From contig AP026547.1 of NCBI GenBank assembly GCA_026075535.2, positions 2,790,001 through 2,854,000 on the forward strand: DNA of 64,000 bases, in the 5' to 3' direction. The notes beneath the pieces are model-generated. The model made no database searches and had not been told where the DNA came from. It worked only from the letters and a program-made list of their open reading frames with translations. Positions 48,201 to 59,434 of the stretch are shown piece after piece. How positions within the stretch are numbered: the first letter of the stretch is position 1; each line of letters begins with the position of its first letter. Position numbers and translations under genes: made by a program. Origin of the DNA: Tricholoma matsutake. Lineage: Eukaryota; Basidiomycota; Agaricomycetes; Agaricales; Tricholomataceae.

Positions 48201-49986
48201 GCAAACCCAATTGATGTGGTCATGGACCACAAGAACCTTGAGTACTTCAGCACCACCAAACTGCTCACCCACCGCCAAGCCAGATGATCTGAGTACCTCT
48301 CACAGTTCAATCTGGTTATCTGCTTCTGCCCCGGAAAATTAGGGGCCAAGCCAGACGTGCTCACAAGATGTTGGGACATCTACCGCAAAGGGGGAAATAG
48401 CGACTTTGCCTCTGTAAACCCAACCAATTTCCGACCTGTATTCACACAGGAACAACTTACCTCTTCTCTCTGCGCCACCTACCTTGAAACGCCTGTCATC
48501 TGACAAGCAGTAATCATGGATGTCGAGAAACTTCACAATGACATCCACACCTCCCTACCCCTCAACCCATTATCATCTGCACACCTTCCAACACCTACCG
48601 ACCCCAATTGGACTATAGACGAGGCAGGATTACTCCACCATTTCCACTGGATCTATGTTCCAGACATTGTGGATCTTTGTCTCAAGGTCCTGCAATACAA
48701 ACACGATCACATTCTCTCTGGCCACTTCAGACAAAACAAAACTCAGCAGCTCATCCGCTGAGAATATGTCTGGCCAAACCTCCACACATTTGTCCAAGAA
48801 TTCTGCAAGTCCTGTACCACTTGCAAGCAATCCAAGTCACCTTGACACAAACCCTACAGGTTCTTGAAACAACTTCCAGTCCCAGAATGACCCTGGAACT
48901 CAATCTCCATGGATTTCATTGAACAATTACCTGACTCTGACAGCCACACTGCCATCCTGGTCATTGTTGACTGACTCACCAAACAAGGCATCTTCATCCC
49001 GACTGTCAATGAGATCACAGCCCAAGAATTAGCCAACATGTTTGTCCTCCACATCTTCTCCAAGCATGGCATACCATCTCACGTCACTTGCGACTGAGGA
49101 TCCAAATTCATCTCCCATTTCTTTTACTCCCTTGGGAAAGTTCTCAACATGCAGATCCACTTCACTTCTGGTTATCACCTGCAAGGTGACAGTCAGATGG
49201 AACGACTTAATCAGACCCTTGAACAGTACCTCCAGATCTTCTGTAACTATCAGCAGGACAACTGGTCTCACCTCTTGCCCTTGGGCGAATTTGCCTACAA
49301 CAATGCTCCCTCTGCCTCTACCGGTGTATCCCCTTTCTTCACCAACAAAGGCTACCACCTGAACATTTCTGTCTATCCTGAATGCGACTTGGCCTCACAA
49401 CGCACCCGTGAGTTCGTTGTCAACTTAGACGACCTTCATCAAGAACTTCAGAAACAGCTTGTGGCCACTCAAAAACGTTATCAAGGTCCTGCAGACAAAC
49501 ATCAGGTGCCCGCACCCAACTTCAACATTGGTGATTTTGCCTACATCACTGCAAAAAATATCCGTACCACCCGTCCCTCCAAGAAACTTTCTGAAAAGAA
49601 CCATGGCCCATTCAAAATCATTGCATGCCTGGGAACTCACTCAGTCACCCTGCAGCTTCCGGACTACATGCAGGCCATCCACCCCGTTCTCCATGTCTCC
49701 CAACTAGAAGAACACTCCCCAAACACAATTCCAAATTGAGTACAACCTCCACCTCCTCCAATCACTATCGACGATGAGCTCGAGTATGAGATCGCCAAAG
49801 TCCTCAACTCCAAGGTCGACAATCGATGTCGCTGCAAGATTCTCTACCTCGTCCGATGGGAAGGTTACCAGGGAACTGATGAAGAAACCTCCTGGCTACC
49901 TGTTACAGAACTCGAGCATGCCCAAGAACTCCTTGCAGGTTTTCACACCTGCTACCCACAGAAACCCAGTCCATTACCTGCTTAAC
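45235..49986 (+). pseudogene. Chromovirus 1 pol: protease, RT, RNase H, integrase, chromodomain
   Basis: Protease has LIDSGSSHCFL (about 45,312). RT has [25 protein letters not shown] and the intact catalytic box [10 protein letters not shown] (about 46,422), then FCNFYHCLINSYSD after the insertion. RNase H has VLDTDASDYALAA and DHKNLEYFS. Integrase has an HHCC site around CKSCTTCKQSK and the core MDFIEQLPDSDSH, HGIPSHVTCD and YHLQGDSQMERLNQTLEQYL. A chromodomain closes the protein (YLVRWEGYQGTDEETSWLP, about 49,840-49,900), the feature that targets chromoviruses to heterochromatin. At least five Arg codons are TGA (48,285; 48,759; 48,843; 48,972; 49,095), so it is inactive. Confidence 0.92.
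46625..47755. other. Unexplained ~1.1 kb insertion inside chromovirus RT
   Basis: RT reads normally to MSEDKVKT at about 46,620 and resumes at MLDWPEPRKVKDIQ at about 47,769. The sequence between has no RT sense. It holds short tandem phrases: GTTTTTCAAA repeated three times at 47,273-47,303, TGTTGCAAAGATTTT twice near 47,607-47,642, and CTTTGTAGAG repeated near 47,660-47,709. No inverted termini or clear target duplication were found. Confidence 0.6.
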
Positions 49987-50011
49987 CTATTCACCTTACT
50001 CCTTAACTCAG

Positions 50012-50704
50012 TCAAGACTCAGAAATGAATCTTATTACAAACAAAAACAAAGTAAAAAAAATTTTTTTTTGATCTGCATGGATCCTACACTTCCACTTCC
50101 CCCTCACCATCTTCGTCACCCTCTCCCCCACCATCACCCTCTTCATCAACCTCACCCTCTCCCCCACCCTCTTCACCACCCTCACCCTCTTGCTCTCCTC
50201 CTCGTCATCCGCCCATTTTTTTTCCAGATACTTCTGGAATGCCGCCCAGTCTTCTCCTGACTGGCAGATTCTGCGTCTTTCCTGCTGGGACTCCCTTACC
50301 AACTGCTCAATTTTGTCATGATCACTCTCCTCTCCAGTGCTTTCCTCCTCCTCCCATGTTGGGTCCAAGGCATCCTGAACCTCCTCCATGTTGCGGGAAA
50401 GATCCCTGAACCCTTTCCTCACCATCTTCACCAGCTGCCGCAGCAGCTCCACAATCTCCCCACTACCCCCCATGGTTCCCGCCACATTTCCCACTGTTTT
50501 TGTTGCAGGGACCTCCTGCCCCTCCCACACTACCTCCTCGCATTTGTGCTTGACGCGCGTGCAATTATCACACACGCATCCCTGCGCGCCCATCTTGAAA
50601 CATGAGATTTTTTGATATTTACATCTAGGCCACTTATCAGTATAGGAAGATGGAGAAGTAAAACAAGAATGCACCTTTTGCAGGGCAGCTCTGCCTGCAC
50701 CCAC
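50012..50704 (-). CDS. Antisense accessory ORF of chromovirus 1, Cys-rich
   Basis: A 230-codon frame runs opposite to gag-pol between the chromodomain and the 3' LTR. Near residues 27-55 it has a Cys cluster, CKYQKISCFK followed by CVCDNCTRVKHKCE, like the Cys-rich clusters I recall in gypsy-associated ORFs of agaricomycetes. The middle is acidic (EEEESTGEESDHDK) and could form a coiled coil; the end is Arg/Val-rich then hydrophobic. Conserved-looking Cys spacing and length suggest selection at some time, but no function is claimed. The frame directly upstream (51,069-50,743) may be its 5' part, separated by a stop and frameshift. Confidence 0.5.
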   Translation of the reverse strand: MGAGRAALQKVHSCFTSPSSYTDKWPRCKYQKISCFKMGAQGCVCDNCTRVKHKCEEVVWEGQEVPATKTVGNVAGTMGGSGEIVELLRQLVKMVRKGFRDLSRNMEEVQDALDPTWEEEESTGEESDHDKIEQLVRESQQERRRICQSGEDWAAFQKYLEKKWADDEEESKRVRVVKRVGERVRLMKRVMVGERVTKMVRGKWKCRIHADQKKIFFTLFLFVIRFISES

Positions 50705-50742
50705 ACCAGACCCTTGGACTCCTCTGACCCCACTCGCATCTT

Positions 50743-51069
50743 CTACTTGGCGACTTTCTTTTTCTTTGGGGACTTGCTCTCCTTGGCCTCATCCCCCAAA
50801 CCTGTGGCCGCAGCCACCTGCTTCTTCTCCACTCTTGTGGCCACTGGTTCCTTCTTCCATGCCTCTGCCTCCTGGCACACCACCTCTGCCTTTGCAGCCT
50901 CCTCTGCTGCCTTTTGCACCTCCTCTGCCCTCTGCTCCTCCTCTCTCAGCGCTTCCTCCAACTCCTTCATCTCCCGTTCCATCTGCTTTTTCATTGCCCA
51001 CTCCCTCTCTTCATGTTGGGCCTTCATCGTGGCCAACTTGGCATTCACGGAGTTAGCTGGGGGGGACAT
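50743..51069 (-). CDS. Antisense accessory ORF of chromovirus 1, coiled-coil Lys/Glu-rich
   Basis: A 108-codon frame starting MSPPANSVNAKLATMK. It is dominated by Glu/Lys/Ala heptad-like sequence (EELEEALREEEQRAEEVQKA) and ends with a Lys-rich stretch (KSPKKKKVAK) like a nuclear localisation signal. A broken relative sits in the same relative position at 29,280-29,460. It probably forms one protein with the Cys-rich frame downstream. Confidence 0.5.
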   Translation of the reverse strand: MSPPANSVNAKLATMKAQHEEREWAMKKQMEREMKELEEALREEEQRAEEVQKAAEEAAKAEVVCQEAEAWKKEPVATRVEKKQVAAATGLGDEAKESKSPKKKKVAK

Positions 51070-51205
51070 ATTGATTAGGTGGTGGGAGTAGGAAACAACG
51101 AGAAAAAATTTTCAACTAACTGCCACATTCAGAAATTCAACCAACTTCCTTATTCAGACTCAAACTCCCATGTGCCTCATAGGCTCAGCACTAAGGGGGA
51201 AATAC

Positions 51206-51922
51206 TGTCAAGAACCATTCCTCGTCTGATCGGAACCTGCATCCATCTGACACTTTTCCGCAGCTCAAATCTGACATTCACCAATTCCTCCCGTTTCATT
51301 CCTGGCCGCCTTGCACTGCCCACACTGCTGTGCACCAGGCCACCTTGTACAGCACCCATGGCTGCCTTACCAAGGCTGCTGTCTCTTTTGCAAATTCAAC
51401 TATGGACTCCTGTGCAGCCCCCACTAAAGTAATTTATTTATGCAATTGAGACACTGCCGCAGTTATTGACAAGTTCCGCTCCGATTCCAGACTCTAGTAT
51501 TTAAGCTTAGCTAGTTTCAACTTGTATTCCTCAGTTTGTATATCAACATAGACTCGACAAAGCCCCATCTTTAACTTGCCAATCTAAATCTCGTTTTACT
51601 CATACCTCTGTCCCCTAAGAGTCTGAACTTCATTTTGACTCAACCTCTAGTTCTTCCTTCCAAGCTTTAGTCTCATCTGAACTTAACCAAAGTCCCTCTG
51701 TACTTCTTCCCACATTTACCTGCACTTCCCTGCTCCTACCTCCAAACCTTTGTCTCAAAATTAGGACACCAGACGAGGTGAAGGGCGCAGTTTCTTATAA
51801 GCTGAAGCTGAGTCCTTTCTGTTCCCCTTCACAGGACCCGCTACAACCCGACAACTTTCCGTTATCGACATCCACAGGGTCCGACTGGATTCTGATGTGC
51901 CTTCTAGGATCAGTTCTTAACA
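51206..51922 (+). repeat. 3' LTR of chromovirus 1
   Basis: 717 bp, TGTCAAGAAC to GTTCTTAACA, followed by the target duplication CACTG. Confidence 0.95.
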
Positions 51923-52500
51923 CACTGCTGCCATGTCATCAACCCTTACTGTCAACACCAACAACAACAACGATGCAGCCCCAATGCCCACTGCCAACTA
52001 ATGACCACTTTTTTATTTATTACTATCTACTTGCCTGCTCACAGGCCCCTGCCTGTGAGGGGCTTTTATTCTAGTTTATAATAGTGTTATTAAGTATATA
52101 TACCATGTATAATGTCAACTCAAGTTGGTCTAGAACTGACTTGAGTTTGTCTGCAAGAAACCAGCTACAACCGGTGGTCAAACTGGGCAGGACCACAACA
52201 AACTGGTTTTGTGCAGTTTGGTCCAGTTTTGTTTACTTTTTAAATGTCATTGATTCTGGTTCCATTCCAAAATGGAAAAAAACTGGACCTTCAAACACTA
52301 TGCATCGCCAGCACGCATTGCATCCAAGTGTTCATATCAGGCCTCATGGGCCCATCACCCATGCCAGCATACAAAAAGAGAAAGATTATGGCTATAACAA
52401 ACTTGGGAAGTTGAATCAAGTCAAAAAGGTTGAAGAAGTTAAAAACAGAGGATTGTTACAAGGAGAATGTAGGTCGCTTAGTCATACTGTTAGTAGCAGG

Positions 52501-52753
52501 TGGAAACCTACCCCGTAGTTGGGGATAGGTAACACTAGAAAGGGAAAGATCAATGTAACACTCATGTCAAATCACCAGAGTGACAGGACAACAATGTGGT
52601 ATTAGGAGTAGACAATGATACCAAAGTAAAAGACAAGCAGAATATATGGGGGAAAAGGAAGAATGGGGAAATGTGATGTGACATGTAGTTAATAAGTTCA
52701 TCATCTTGAACCATGTACAAATAAGAGTCAATGTGTATGTAAGCAGGGTTACA
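52501..52753 (-). repeat. 3' LTR of chromovirus 2
   Basis: 253 bp direct repeat of 58,350-58,602; TG...CA ends on either strand. Confidence 0.93.
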
Positions 52754-52869
52754 CCCTCCCACTCTTAGAAAACTGTCTGGGTGAGAAAAGAAAATGTAAG
52801 AATAAACAGTTGCAAAATAAAAATTCAACTCATCATCAGCCAAATGATGGGTGCATTAAAAAACCCAGT

Positions 52870-55800
52870 GGGAAAAAGCTACCACATCCCCTCTGCCTTA
52901 CAAGACTGCCAAATGTCCAGCGCTTTGCAATCCACAAGTTCACGTTGAGGAAGCCATAGATTGTTGCCTTCCACATAGCCAGCCCATCGCACTTAGTATT
53001 GATACCCGCGACCTCTTCTTCTCTCATCAACAATCTTCTCGATCCAGCATTCTTCCATTCCATCTTCAGTTAACACCAGTCCAGGTCGATCATGCTCTTG
53101 GGAAGGAAACAGTGTCGCATCATTTTTGATATGTCATTTGAGTAGTGAGGCATGGAAACTTGGGAAAGTGTCAGGGGAGTTAGGTAGATGCAACACATAA
53201 GAGGAGGTTTCTGGGAACACTTTTGTGACAGTGTAGGGACCATCCCAATGTGGGAAGAATTTGGCTATGCAAGATTTATCGCCAGCCTTGTATTCTCAAC
53301 GTTGGTGTAGTGTTGCCAGCATGACTTTATTGCCCACAGTGTAAGCATCCTTGCAACCTCGAGACCTGTTTGTGTAGAACACCTGTAGTACTTTAGCACC
53401 CAATAAGGTGTCTTTGGCATCAGTGATGTCAGCCTTGATGTGGGAGATAATATCCCAAGCAGCTATCTCTTCTGCTTCAGGTTCTGTGATGATCCCAGGT
53501 ACCAAAGGAGGAACAATACGTGGACTTCATCCCATGCAAATCTGGAATCCAGAGTATCCAGTAGATGCATTGATCGAGTTCATCATGTTGAACCGGATGA
53601 TAGGTAATGCACATACCCATCCCTTCTGATTTTGCTCAATGTGGAAATGGATGCATTGGTTCAAGGTTTTGTTAGTGTGTTCACTAGCACCATCTGTCTG
53701 CAGGTGGTAAGCAGTTGACATTTTCAGGTGTACACCCATCAACTCATGGAGTGCCTTCCAAAATTTGGCCACAAAAAGCTTATCGCAGTCACTGATCAGT
53801 TCCAATGGCAGTCCGTTTTCACAGTACCACTCATTGAAGAATATTAAGGCCAAGTCTGGCACAGTAATATCAGTCCAAGTCGGGATCAGGCAGATATCCA
53901 AACCCAGTCAGTTGGTCATGGTCAGGACTCAGGACAGTCATAACCATTGTCCTCAGGTAAAGGACCTACGAAGTCCAAACATACTGAGTCTCCTCTATAT
54001 TTGGGGATCGGCAGCGGGTCTAGTGGTCCCTTTGGTTTGGTGCACTTTTATTGTGTTGGCAATCATGGAAAGCTGGGACGTAGGCATTCTCAAGATCCCT
54101 GTGCATGTTTGGCCAGTAGTAACAGTTGCAAATGCTCACATAGGATTTATCAACCCTGAAGTGGCCAAGTGCATCATGAGCGAGTCGGAAGAGATCCTCA
54201 TGGAGTGTTCTATAGTGAGGTATTACAAGTCGGTCACCAATGTACAACAGCTCATTCTTGAATCAGATACCGGGGATGCTCTCATCTGCCACAGAGAGTT
54301 TTTGGCAAAAGTCATCATTTTTGTATCCCAAGCGTACATTGCATAGGAACGATTCATCTGCAGAGATTGACAAAATCACATTGCATGAAGTCCTGATTTT
54401 CAACCAGTCATCCCACCGTAAAGGTGAGTCAGCGACATCCACATCCTCGGACACTTCTTCACATGGGTCCTCAAGCAGACATGACAGGGCATCAGTGACT
54501 ATTCACCATGAATGTAGTGAATAGTCATGTCAAATTGGGATAGATGCTCCATCCAACAGGCCTGTCGCCACAACAAGTCCTTCTGAGTACCAAATTTTGA
54601 TAGAGTTCTATGATCCATGTACACAATGAACTGTGAGCCTAGCAGGTCAGAGTGCCACTTCTTCAGTGCCTGAACAATTTCTAGCATCTCCTTTTCATGT
54701 ACCAGGTAGTTCTTTTGTGCATCATTGAGTTGCATTGAATCAAAAGACACCAGCCAAGCACTTTCCCAAGTTGGGCCCCAGCTCAGTCCATTTATCACTG
54801 GCATCACACATCACAAAGATCCTGTTGTCACCAGGATTTGAATGGTCAATCACTGTCAGGCACTCCCTGCTGACCACCAGTCCTTTGATCACCTCAAAGG
54901 CAACCTGGTGTTGGGAGGTCCAAGCAGGGAAGTGCTTCTCGCAATCTTTCATCATCAGAGGAGTCAGGGTTGTGGTGTGTTCTGCCAGGTTAGGCAGGAA
55001 GGCGGCGATGTACCACACCAAGCCTAGAAAGCTCCTTACATCAATTGCAGAACTCGGTGTTGGCCAATTCAAGATCTTGTCCACTTTGGACAACCATGCT
55101 TCAATCCCTTCCTGAGAGATTCAGTGTCCCAGGAAGATCAGTTGTGACAAGTAAAATTTCGATTTTTTTGGGTTGCAGTACAGTCGATCCCTGCACAGGG
55201 CAGTCATAACTTGTTTGATGTGTTCACTGTGCTCTGCCAAAGTGTCTGAATAGATCACAATGTTGTCCAGATAAATGTGGCAGAAAATCCCCAGGAACAG
55301 ACACAGACAAGCTGTAATGCATTGCTGATGGATGGGAGGAGAATTATGCAGTCCTTGGGGCATTACAACCCACTCATACAGGCCCAATGGTGTTGTCACA
55401 GTGGTGAGATGAATGCTCTCAGGGTCCATTTTCATGTGGAAAAAACTGTTGGTCATGTCCAGTTTGCTCCATATTTTGCCATGCCCAGCATCTGCAAGGA
55501 TATCATTGATGCAAGGCAGTGGGTGAGAATTGGTGATTGTATTCATGTTAAGTTGTCGGTAGTCATTGACCCAATGTGGGAGTACAGTATTATCAGCCTT
55601 AGGAACCAGGAAAGCAGGTGATGCATGTTCTGACGATGATGGCCAAATGCATCCTGCCTCTAAGTGTCATTGAATCAGAACACTCCATGCCTCATGGAAC
55701 TTTCACGGGCATGAGTAGCTCCATGTGGTAATAGTTTTATCTGCATCATTGTACCGTATCTGGCATCTCATCCACATGTGGAATTGGTTTGAACACGTCT

Positions 55801-56618
55801 GTGTATGTCTTGCAAATCTTGTTGTTCAACTTTTCCAGATGTTCAACAGCTGCTAGCTGTACAATATGCCCATGAACAGCAGCAAGGATGTTGATGCCAT
55901 TCACTGGTTCACAACGCACATCTATCAATGGTCTATGCACAGCACATATTTCTTTTAGCTCATTCAGTAAAATTTTTCTGTTCGCAATATTTGTGGAGAT
56001 AACATCTTGCAATTTTACAATAGGTTTACATACAGGTGGGGCTACAGGGTGCAGGAGGTCAAAGTTCAAACTCATGTCTATTGCTGAACCATCGTGGACA
56101 TTTACCGTGATATTATTGTGGTACAGAAAGGGAAGTCCAAGGATTATAGGATGCCATAAACTAGGTGCAATGACCATGTGAACAGTCCGGGTAGAATACC
56201 AATTATTACAGTCATGCAATTTAAGTTTCACCCAGTGGGTAAGTGAAATCTGAGGAGTCATGTTTGAGCCATTGATAAAAGTGCCAGAAACAGGAAATGG
56301 TTGATGAAGTAAGTGTATTGGCAATTGCAAGTGAGTGATGAGGTCCTGATCAATTAAAACTGGACCAGAGCCATGGTCAATTAAAGCTTCAATGGGTATG
56401 CAAGAGATAGAGGAAGGATCACAGCTCTCAATAGCGCATTTCCACACAAGGTGGGGCAAAAAGAAAGGTAGGTGCGTGCTTACTGAGTCATTGGAGTCGC
56501 GAGATAGGTCACTGTCCTCCCCACCTAGTATTGACAAATCATTGGGTGGGCAGACAGATGCGACAGGGTAAGCAGACATACCCAACACTGCCGCAATGGG
56601 CAGAGGTGGAGCCATCAT
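52870..56618 (-). pseudogene. Chromovirus 2 pol
   Basis: On the minus strand: protease region with ALIDHGSGPVLI (Asp-His-Gly where Asp-Ser/Thr-Gly is usual), RT with DYRQLNMNTITNSHPLP, SKLDMTNSFFHMKM and the catalytic box IYLDNIVIYSDT (about 55,285) with Asn for the second Asp, RNase H with FVMCDASDKW and YMDHRTLSKF, integrase with an HHCC site near HDALGHFRVDKSY and core blocks YHLQTDGASEHTNKTL, and a chromodomain (IEKIVDERRRGRG, then VRWAGYVEGNNLWLP, about 53,035-52,935). Stops and frameshifts occur throughout, so it is inactive. Confidence 0.88.
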
Positions 56619-57900
56619 CGGTGAGGTTGAGAAGACATGGAAGCAACAGATGATGAATGTTTGTCATGAGGGACTGGCAGTGGAGCCAACTTGAGACATC
56701 TCCTCGCCTTGTTCATGGAAGCCATTGAGCATTCCATGTATCCATCTCTGGATGGAAATTCACAAGGATGTCCATCTGGCAAGTAAAACCCGTGGCATTT
56801 CTTACACCCACTGTGGCTTTCCAGATATAATCTTTCATGGTCTATCAGTTTAGGTGGACGTGATGATATCAATTGTGTACAGGATGGAGCAGTGGGCTGG
56901 CAGCGAGCATGGGGGGGACAGCAAGAGGAATTGGATAACCTGACTGAAGAGCTTGAGCATTTCAGGCTGCATGCTGCATCCTCAGCATCACGTCTCCGCA
57001 TGTTACAGTCTTCGATAAGCTTCTGATCAAGTTTGGTGAGTGTATCAATGTAGGACTGTAGTTTGGTCTCAGCTTTGAGCATGGTTAGTGCTCGCTTTGG
57101 CTATGGCTGTGGCAGCTTCATCTTCAGGTCCATCTGCACCCTCAGACAAATCAGACTCATCATCGGAAGACTCATGGTTGTCTTTCCATTGGTCAAACAC
57201 GGAAGCAAGTTCTGGGGAGATGTTGGATTTGATCTGCATGCAGAGTTGAGGAGGAGATAGGTGGTGTTGAGAGGTTTTCAGCAGGAGGTTGTCACAGCAT
57301 AAGGCATCGACAAACTCTGAGAATGGGGTTTTGTTCTGTTTCGTCAAGCGAACCTTCTGCATGAGGTCCTGTTGCCATCGTTTAGGCAGCCACCATGCAC
57401 AGACCCTAGACATGAACTCGAGGAAAGACAGGTGAGACAGAAGGTCTTGTTGTGACTGGTACCAGTCAGAGATAGGGAACTGCATGGGTTTTACCTGCGG
57501 GTTTCCCACACTTTTATTTCCTAATTTATTCAATGAGTTTTGCATGAAAAATCATGAAAAAGATATTTTCTGGAAGCTTTTTGTTGGCTCTTTGTGATCT
57601 AAGACATAAAACAATATTTGGCTGATATCTGTCATGTGACAAGGTCAAAAATAAATTATTTTGTCCCTTGTATCACAAGCATCCATTGAATAGCTATCAG
57701 AAAATCATTTTTTTCATGAGTTTTCATGCAAAACTCATTGAATAAATTAGGAAATAAAAGTGTGGGAAACCCGTGCAGTTCCCTAGTCAGAGAATAGAGG
57801 GTCTTTGAAAGAGTATACAATATGGTCAACAAAATCCTTGGCATTGAGGCCATCTTTGTTCAGTAAGTAACCGCGTGCATGGTGCTCAAATCAAACCACG
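56615..57900 (-). pseudogene. Chromovirus 2 gag, interrupted by a MITE
   Basis: The 3' part has FPISDWYQSQQDLLSHL, FSEFVDALCCDNLLL and acidic ESSDDESDLSEG. A further frame to 56,615 ends in a Cys/His pattern around CKKCHGFYLPDGHPC, a gag zinc-binding motif. A 313 bp MITE (57,473-57,785) splits the gene. Confidence 0.8.
57473..57785. mobile_element. hAT-type MITE, 313 bp
   Basis: Ends TAGGGAACTGCA and its complement; the 8 bp duplication GTCAGAGA is exact at 57,465-57,472 and 57,786-57,793. A further ~52 bp inverted pair starts GGGTTTCCCACACTTTTATT; a 13 bp insert near the left end offsets it. No coding capacity. Confidence 0.9.
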
Positions 57901-58349
57901 GTGTTCATGCCAGATGAGGACATGTTTGCCATCAATGATAGTATGTGATATTTGTCAGAGGAGGAGGAAGAACTTTGTTTACAAAGTGATCTAACAGGTG
58001 AGGGAGGTGAGGTTGGAGGGGTGGATGCAGGTGTGGAAGGTGAGGTGGAAGGGGTGGCTGTATGCACATCTAAAGTGGCAGTTGTGGCTTCTTTTAGGAG
58101 AATGGCAGAAGAGGTGGATGTATGCATGTCAATTGAATCAATGGGCATGAGCAAGTTTATCAATGTGGCGTTAGTGGTGTCTGTAGTGGTAGAGCTTGTA
58201 GTGTTCATCTTCCTTGCCCTACTATGCATTGTAAGGGAGGTGTTGAGTGAAGGCTGGCAAGACAGGTTTTGGATTGAATGGCGTTTAGTCATCTAGATAG
58301 ACAATGTCAATGCAGAAAATATATGGGCATTGTCGATGTCAAAAAAAAG

Positions 58350-58602
58350 TGGAAATCTACCCCGCAGTTGGGGATAGGTAACACTAGAAAGGGAAAGATC
58401 AATGTAACACTCACATCAAATCACCAGAGTGACAGGACAATGGCATGGTATTAGGAGTAGACAATGATACCAAAGTAAAAGACAAGCGGAATATACAGGG
58501 GAAAAGGAAGAATGGGGAAATGTGATGCAGTGTGTAGCTAATAAGTTCATCATCTTGAACCGTGTACAAATAGGAGTCAATGTGTATGTAAGCAGGCTTA
58601 CA
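58350..58602 (-). repeat. 5' LTR of chromovirus 2
   Basis: 253 bp, matching 52,501-52,753 with mostly transition differences. Confidence 0.93.
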
Positions 58603-58607
58603 GCAGG

Positions 58608-59426
58608 CTCTTCACATCTTCCAGGTGGATCCACAAACTTGTAGCATGCAGTCTACCATACAAAGCAAAGCAACTTCCATATTCAATACAATTAGGAGCT
58701 CCATATTGTTAAAAGCAAAGATATAATTATTATAAACATACTATACTTAATGTATTCTATAGGCTAATAATCCTATGTAGTACTTTCCTCGAGTACAGTG
58801 CCTCACAGTGCTCAATCCAGTGTCCACTGAGATGAGTCAGATCACATGATTTTGCTAAGCCCCTCATCACAATTCGGTCACAGCACATGACATTTGATGA
58901 TTATGGAGTTCCTCTACCTTAAGTGCAAGGCAATTGAAGTCATCGAGGATGATGGAGACCTTTCAGAGAACAAGATGAACAAGGTATACAAGATTGTCCA
59001 CCATTTCCTGATACTGTTCTTGCTATTCACAAAAAGACTGCCTGCACATCTTTCATTCAGAGTGAAATTAATGACTTGGATTAACTTACATATTCTGACT
59101 TTCTCAATACCATTGTATATTCATTTTGCATATCCATAATTTGGTTACATCCATTTCTCTTTCTGCTAAAACATTTTGATAGTCCTCCCACATTGCCTTC
59201 GCAATTACTTATTGGAGGAGGGAGAGTGACATATGCACCATAGAACTCCTTTGAGACAACCATGTTCAGAAGTTGATGAAAGCATCTGTGTGGAGTTTCA
59301 GGATTGAATATTCTCCAACTGGAAAGTCATATGAATCTGGCAGTCACTTACCTAGAAATTGTATCTCCACTTCGTTGGAACTGCTCTTGCATTTCCTGGT
59401 TTCCCATGCCTGTTTGAGTGATATGC
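58608..59426. other. Transposon debris with a Myb-type C-terminal fragment
   Basis: A plus frame at 58,894-59,050 reads KAIEVIEDDGDLSENKMNKV, which resembles the acidic tail of Myb/SANT-like transposon proteins. It also carries the phrase shared in inverse with 39,447. No intact gene. Confidence 0.4.
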
Positions 59427-59434
59427 AAGAAGAT

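Larger units (their letters stand above)
41193..51922 (+). mobile_element. Ty3/Gypsy chromovirus 1, with nested insertions
   Basis: LTRs lie at 41,193-43,056 (interrupted by a mariner) and 51,206-51,922. They begin TGTCAAGAAC and end GTTCTTAACA. The 5 bp target duplication CACTG is exact at 41,188-41,192 and 51,923-51,927. Gene order is gag, protease, RT, RNase H, integrase, chromodomain. Nested within are a Tc1/mariner (41,678), a MITE (43,565) and an unexplained insertion (46.6-47.75 kb). Two accessory ORFs lie antisense near the 3' LTR. Confidence 0.95.
39961..52300. mobile_element. Non-autonomous hAT-like element, about 1.6 kb, split by a chromovirus
   Basis: The ends are inverted: TAGTGTTTGAAAGTCTGG at 39,961 and its near-complement ending at 52,300. 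The 8 bp flanks are CACGTCGC (left) and TGCATCGC (right), differing at three positions, all transitions. Inside the left end are inverted AACTGGACC-type subterminal motifs. Removing the chromovirus (41,193-51,922 plus one CACTG copy) leaves an element without transposase. Confidence 0.65.
52501..58602 (-). mobile_element. Ty3/Gypsy chromovirus 2, minus strand
   Basis: LTRs lie at 52,501-52,753 (3' in element sense) and 58,350-58,602 (5'), 253 bp each and closely similar, and the 5 bp duplication GCAGG is exact at 52,496-52,500 and 58,603-58,607. A polypurine tract (GAGTGGGAGGG, minus strand) abuts the 3' LTR. Gene order on the minus strand is gag, protease, RT, RNase H, integrase, chromodomain. 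A 313 bp hAT MITE sits in gag. Confidence 0.95.

Noticed and set aside
50743..51069. Host coiled-coil gene
   Set aside because: It lies inside the LTR-bounded chromovirus and has a relative in another element, so it is element cargo.
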